A DNA stretch of 64,000 nt from Thuidium tamariscinum (taxonomy: Eukaryota; Streptophyta; Bryopsida; Hypnales; Thuidiaceae), in assembly GCA_947034885.2 (NCBI GenBank), contig OX344756.2, positions 25,485,989-25,549,988 of the forward strand, in the 5' to 3' direction. The position numbers and the translations under genes were made by a program. The notes beneath the pieces are model-generated. The model worked only from the letters and a program-made list of their open reading frames with translations. It had not been told where the DNA came from and ran no database searches. This document shows, piece after piece, positions 59,601 through 64,000 of the stretch (positions are counted from its first letter, which is position 1; each line of letters opens with the position of its first letter).

Positions 59601-61019
59601 CTTTGACAGTCTTCTAAACTGAAGTTAGCAAACTCTAGCTTCTTAGATTGCACTTGTTGCTCTAGCCTCAAGCTCTCTAACTTTTGTAATTCAATAAAAA
59701 ACAGATCATTGCCTTCATCGAGGTTGTCTCTGAATTGCTGTACCTGTTAAGAAAGAGAGAAAAAATATCCAAACTCAGAAGACATCACAAAGCTACTAGG
59801 TGTACAGAAGAGCAATTTTAGAGCTCATGATCCAAAAGTCCCAAATTCCTTAACAATATGGTTCCACTTCCATTGCATTCATAATAACAATGACGATAGA
59901 AAACTCAGTAAGATCTTTAATCTATCCTACTAAATCATTCTGTGAGCCAACTAGAAAGTGCATCCTAAATTTTGAAAATTGAATCCCTACCAGAGCAAGA
60001 CAAATCCAAGCCAGAGACACCCTAAGCCCTAAATCCTAATCCCATCAAGATCACTAAAAGACTGTTGACCCTCAACCCTCAACCCTGATTTCAATTACAT
60101 GAAACTGAGCCCGAATCCAGCATAGCACCACAAACCTAAAACCTAAGAGCAAATATTCATGGAAATTACTCACATTTCTCTCTAATGCTGAGATTAAAAG
60201 ATTGTTCTGCTTCAATCCTTCCTCCACCACCTTCACGTTCTCGGCCGCTTCCTTTGCATCGGCGTTTCGATCGTCCACACCAAATTTGAATCCAATGATT
60301 CTCTCTGCAATGCTGGTTTTTGAAACATTCAAAAATCTCTCTTTACTTTCGGTGTTCGCCAGTAGCTCGCCTTCAACAATCAAAACCTCTTCTGCTTGAA
60401 CAATCTCCGCTACCAACGCAGGAGATAACTTGACACCAGTAGGCTTGAATTTTCCAAAGAGCAACTTTGATTCCACCGGTTGTGACCCCAAACCGTTGGC
60501 TGCTCCATTGGCCTTTGAGTAGGAAATGGAAGGCTTTGCAATAGCATAAGGCGCCAAATGCTGTAGGGCAATAGCCTCCTCAGAAGTAAGATCTCTCTTC
60601 AAAAGTTCTCCCTCTAATTGGTTGATAAGAAGTAAATTCGTGGATGCAACAGCCGATGCCCAATTCACATCTAAACCCATCAATCCGGCAATGTAGCCTT
60701 TTACCACCCAAGCCATGAACTCATTATTTGTAATCTCAACCTTCTCGTAAATTTTAGCACACAATTGGAGAAGCTCTACCCTACTTTGTGGACTCAAAGT
60801 TGTGTTCGTTGTCTTAAACGTTGAACACTTTCCCCAAACTTCTTCGATTTTCTCAGGGGTCACACAAGCCATATCCGCGGAATGTTTAGGGTTTAGACCA
60901 CGATCAGACAAGCCTCTCTCCTTCACAAAAAATTCAGTTGTCTGGAGCTTAAGAGATGCTAACTCTAGAAGCAATTCTGGAACAGATTGAGGGACTTTTG
61001 CAGACTTGCTTCTTGTCAA
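56694..61019 (-). CDS. Coiled-coil RING-H2 protein gene, 4 exons, possibly decaying
   Basis: Minus-strand exons 61019-60174, 59743-59095, 57531-57232 and 57130-56694 join in frame at GT-AG sites (three GTGAGT donors), totalling 2232 nt, 743 residues. Exon 1 encodes a helical, otherwise unrecognised domain (FMAWVVKGYIAGLMGLDVN). Exon 2 encodes a coiled coil and then a C3H2C3 RING: C408, C411, C425, H427, H430, C433, C444, C447 (ASCRHLYHPFC, NSCVICKK). The tail is Ser/Pro/Glu-rich and then basic. A RING-H2 usually serves as a ubiquitin ligase module; the target is unknown. Two oddities: the frame has no ATG before residue 50 (60872-60870; the upstream codon at 61019 is TTG), and exon 3 contains one in-frame TGA at about 57454, which would truncate the protein after the RING (YQMQPGVQACI). 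It may be functional as a shorter protein, or an early pseudogene. Confidence 0.68.
56985..57065. repeat. 15-bp minisatellite within the last exon
   Basis: About five to six units of CTGGACTCAACTCCA and close variants. Read on the minus strand it gives the SPVEL-type pentapeptide repeat of the predicted protein tail. The period is a multiple of three, so the frame is preserved. Confidence 0.7.
57830..58870. repeat. Tandem arrays inside intron 2 of the RING gene
   Basis: From about 57880 to 58570, degenerate units of ~40 bp (CCAACACCCAAGCACAAAC, GAGAATCACCAACAGC-type words) are organised into a higher-order unit of about 84 bp; the GTGAATATCTAGCATCCAAG segment recurs at 58378 and 58460. A second block at 58690-58850 contains a direct duplication about 97 bp apart, sharing AAGTACCCTTGTCACTACGT and CCCAGCCCCCAAGCCAAA. 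Open frames on the minus strand here only translate the repeats. Confidence 0.75.
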
Positions 61020-61602
61020 ATGATCCCCTCCTCTCTCTCGAAATTTTTGCAGACTCTCCTCGCACCACCTTTGACTCCATTGTACGCTATAGACTCAGTT
61101 AAGTGCTCAATTTTGCAGTAAGCAAAAAGCAGACCAATGCGCTCAAATCCCAACTAAACCCTGAGTCTATCCACTGTAATTGAAGACTAGAATTGTAACC
61201 AAGCGCCTGAGCAAGACAACCCTACACAAAATTTGCAAACTTCAAAAGTTGAATACATGAGCAACCTGAGCATAGTGCAAGCGCCGCCAAAACAAAACAA
61301 ACCCAAACACTCGAACGGACGACATGAGCGCCACAGCGGGACTTGAGCGTTGGAGCGGGACTCGAGTGCCAGAGCAAGACCTGACCGAAGCCTGACCCGA
61401 TGAATTGAAAGAATGACAAAAAAACCGTTGGTTCGTTGTCAACATGTTTTAAATGTAATGTGGCGCTTGTAATTAACTACTTGTACAGCTCATCCAAATT
61501 CTACTTAAAACCAGCCTTTAAAACCAACAATAGGATGTTGGTTTTGGCTCATTTTAACTTATGTGAACCCTAATCCGTTACGGAAGACATGCAAATTGTA
61601 GG
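61020..61602. other. Spacer between the RING gene and CACTA tnp2
   Basis: It contains the upstream region of the minus-strand RING gene and probably the left flank of the CACTA element. I looked for a CACTA terminus and found none that I trust. An ATG at about 61081 (minus) is out of frame with the RING gene. Confidence 0.4.
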
Positions 61603-64000
61603 ATGTGGAGGGGTCCGGGTGCATGCGACTCGTCGCACGAAGAGTCGGAGCAGCAGTTCTCGGGAACGGGAGAACAAGAATCAGCAGATGTTGACGCCAC
61701 AGTTGACACTCGTGGGATGGTCAACCAAGTACTACGAACTGACGTCGATTCAACATTTGTGGCGGAGAGAGTCTAAGAAGAGGTGTCTGGTGCTTTTGCC
61801 ACAGCGGACTCGATTCATGAACAGTTCATGGAAGCAGGTCCTGCCGACGATGTAGAGGAGGTAGAATGTCGGGATGAAGAGCCTGGCGATGTCAACATAG
61901 CCTTGGGCGATGGTGACCCGAATTTTTATGCTAGAATGCTGGAGGAGTCTCTAGAGGACTTGCACGATGGTTCTCGGAGTAGCAAGCTTGCAGCAACCGT
62001 GTTACTGATGAACTTGTGTATTGTACATGGCGTGAGCAACCAGTTTGCCAATGAACTCTTCAGCATACTCCATTCCCATCTTCTACCACAAAACAATACT
62101 TTGTCCCAAACCCACCATGCAGTGAAGTCCCTCACCAAAAAATTAGGGTTGACTTATAATACCATCCATGCTTGTGAGCGTGGATGTATCCTTTTCCGTG
62201 GACCTCATGAGAACCTCCTCCGTTGCCCAAAGTGTGGTGGTCGTAGGTACCGAGACGAGGATCGCCGTTGCTTTCCACTGAAGGTGCTCCGTCACTTTCC
62301 GATCGTTCCTCGACTCTAGAGAATGTTCATGAGTCCAAAGATTTCGAAGTTGATGGTATGGCATGCAGCAAACTGAAGCAACCGAGAGGGGGGAGATGGC
62401 CTTGTTAGACACCCCTGCGACTCCAAAGCATGGCAGCATTTTGAGGAAAACGTGGATCCTACTTTTGCAAGGGATGCCTGCAATGTTCACTTTGCCTTGG
62501 CAGCAGATGGAGTAAATCCTTACAAGCAGAATCGATCCTCGTGGTCAACATGGCCTGTAGTGTTGTTGAATTACAACTTACCTCCATGGTTGAGTACAAA
62601 GAAGTTTTTTATTATGTTGGCTCTTTTGATCCCAGGGAGAGAATCCGTCACTACTGATGTCTTTGACGTGTACTTGGAGCCTCTTGTGGAGGAGTTGTTG
62701 GAATTATGGGTTGGGGTTCCAACATACGATGTATAAGAAGATGTAGACTCCCGGGCTTTCCAATTGCGGGCCATGTTGCTGTGGACTATCCACGACTTCC
62801 CCGGTTACGGCACCGACGTAGGAGGTTTTGCCCACGAAGGATATGCAGTATGTCCATGGTATGGCGAGAATTTAGGTGCAGAGCATTCTACGGAGTTGGG
62901 TAAGCAAACTTACGGTGGGACTCGTCGATGGCTGCCAAAAAATCATCCTTACAGGTCAGAAGAGATGAAAGACCATTTTGATGGAAAAATTGGAAACTGC
63001 CCTAAACCATGCGCAGTCACAGTGGAGGAGCAAATACGTCATGCGTTGGAGTGTGAGGCATGGAAAGCAGCTGGAAACAGAGATGGAGCTACAGGGGACC
63101 CATCAAAAATATTTGGCCTTAAACGTTTGAGTATCCTTTTTCGCTTGCCGTATTGGAAGGTGAGTGACAGCTGAGTAACATAGTTATGAAAAATGACTTC
63201 TATTTTACTTGAAGGTAACTATAGAGCCGGCGTGAAGTGTCCTTGAAGTGGTACAGTAGTATTACTTATTCTAAAGTCATAAACTATGACTTATTCATGA
63301 CTAATAGACATGACTTTATAAACAATCATAAATATTGTACTGATCCTACATGTCCTGTATATAATTTCAGGCCCTCTTTATTCGATACACACTGGATCTC
63401 ATGCACTACGAACTGAACCTGTCCAAGAACTTCTTGAAAACCATAACAGGGAAGAAAGACTCTGTAAAAGTCAAAAGGGATTTGCAGAGGCGAAATGTGA
63501 GACCACACCTGTGGCTAACCTCGCATCCACGCAGAGCAGGGAAGATGGTGAAGCCTTGTGCAAGTTATGTGTTGACAGATGATGAATTCGAGAAATTTGC
63601 AAAGTGCATTGAGGCATTAAAAACGCCCAATGGATACTCATCTGACTTGAGCAAGTGCATACGCAAAAAGAACTTCGGCGGATTGATGATTACCATGTCT
63701 TGATGCAATAAGTGATGCCACTGGCTCTTCGTGGGCTAATGCAACCTGGACCTTGTATGGATGTCATGAGAATGTGCAAGGTCTTCCGCCGCCTTTCCAC
63801 CAAGGTGTACAACCCTGCTGATTTTCCTTCCCTTGAAGCAGATGTGGCTGACTGTTGGAGATTGAATTCCCAGCGTCCTTTTTTGATATCATGACCCATC
63901 TTCCCTACCATCTTGCGAGGGAGTTGGACTTGTGTGGTCCAATTAGTGCAAGGTGGATGTACCCAGTAGAACGTTACATGAAAGTATTGAAGAACCATGT
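61603..64000 (+). pseudogene. CACTA (En/Spm) tnp2 transposase, broken, runs off the window
   Basis: From ATG 61603 the frame encodes the Transposase_21 landmarks in order: CILFRGPHENLLRCPKCGGRRY, VLRHFPIVPRL, VHFALAADGVNP, WPVVLLNYNLPPWL, LLIPGRESVTTDVFDVYLEP, LLWTIHDFPGYG; then, after a GT-AG intron (63160-63370), LDLMHYELNL, the VLMQ block, FFDIMTHLPYHLARELD and ARWMYPVERYM at the right edge. This protein excises CACTA elements. Lesions: a TAA near 61771, TAG at 62317-62319 (after VPRL), TGA near 62374, TAA at 62734-62736, a frameshift near 63685, a TAA after VLMQ, and another frameshift near 63865. It is inactive as written. The 3' part lies outside the window, and the left terminus was not found. 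Confidence 0.88.

Overview
The window is nuclear DNA of a land plant: AT-rich, repeat-heavy, with two ordinary spliced host genes set in old DNA-transposon debris. Plant origin rests on an AVT1-type vacuolar amino-acid transporter, a two-pore K+ channel with EF-hands, a decayed class XI myosin and plant-style CACTA and PIF/Harbinger elements. The mix of transposon families suggests a seedless plant (bryophyte, lycophyte or fern), but this is a low-confidence inference. All gene models were read by eye from splice sites, reading frame and remembered family sequences; nothing was searched.

Layout. 1-15.5 kb: AT-rich repeats, a foldback MITE, and a decayed coiled-coil/RING-like gene (minus strand) interrupted by a non-autonomous CACTA element (6115-9456, TSD AAG); a 730-bp MITE lies at 13786-14514. 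15.5-21.3 kb: a complete 12-exon AVT1-like gene whose eighth intron is a U12-type AT-AC intron. 22.9-25.25 kb: exon-by-exon remains of a class XI myosin motor. 25.7-32.9 kb: a dead PIF/Harbinger element (transposase plus convergent Myb/trihelix-like partner) split by a second CACTA element (26745-31531, TSD AGA), which itself carries a second copy of the 730-bp MITE: a three-level nest. 33-38 kb: short tandem repeats and a broken, unassigned ORF region that may be a retroelement fossil. 38-40.4 kb: a hAT-like transposase fossil (minus). 42.1-43.8 kb: a complete three-exon TPK channel gene. 44.9-45.7 kb: a long-TIR MITE. 47-50.6 kb: a nearly intact, two-exon DDE-like transposase of unplaced superfamily with a C-terminal BAH-like domain. 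50.6-56.7 kb: AT-rich, no gene seen. 56.7-61.0 kb: a four-exon coiled-coil/RING-H2 gene (minus) with a tandem-repeat-filled intron. 61.6 kb to the right edge: a broken CACTA tnp2 transposase.

The two host genes with clear functions (AVT1, TPK) both encode transporters expected at the vacuolar membrane, but they are 21 kb apart with transposons between them and nothing suggests co-regulation. Most other coding-like sequence belongs to mobile elements, and insertion order can be read from target-site duplications and nesting.
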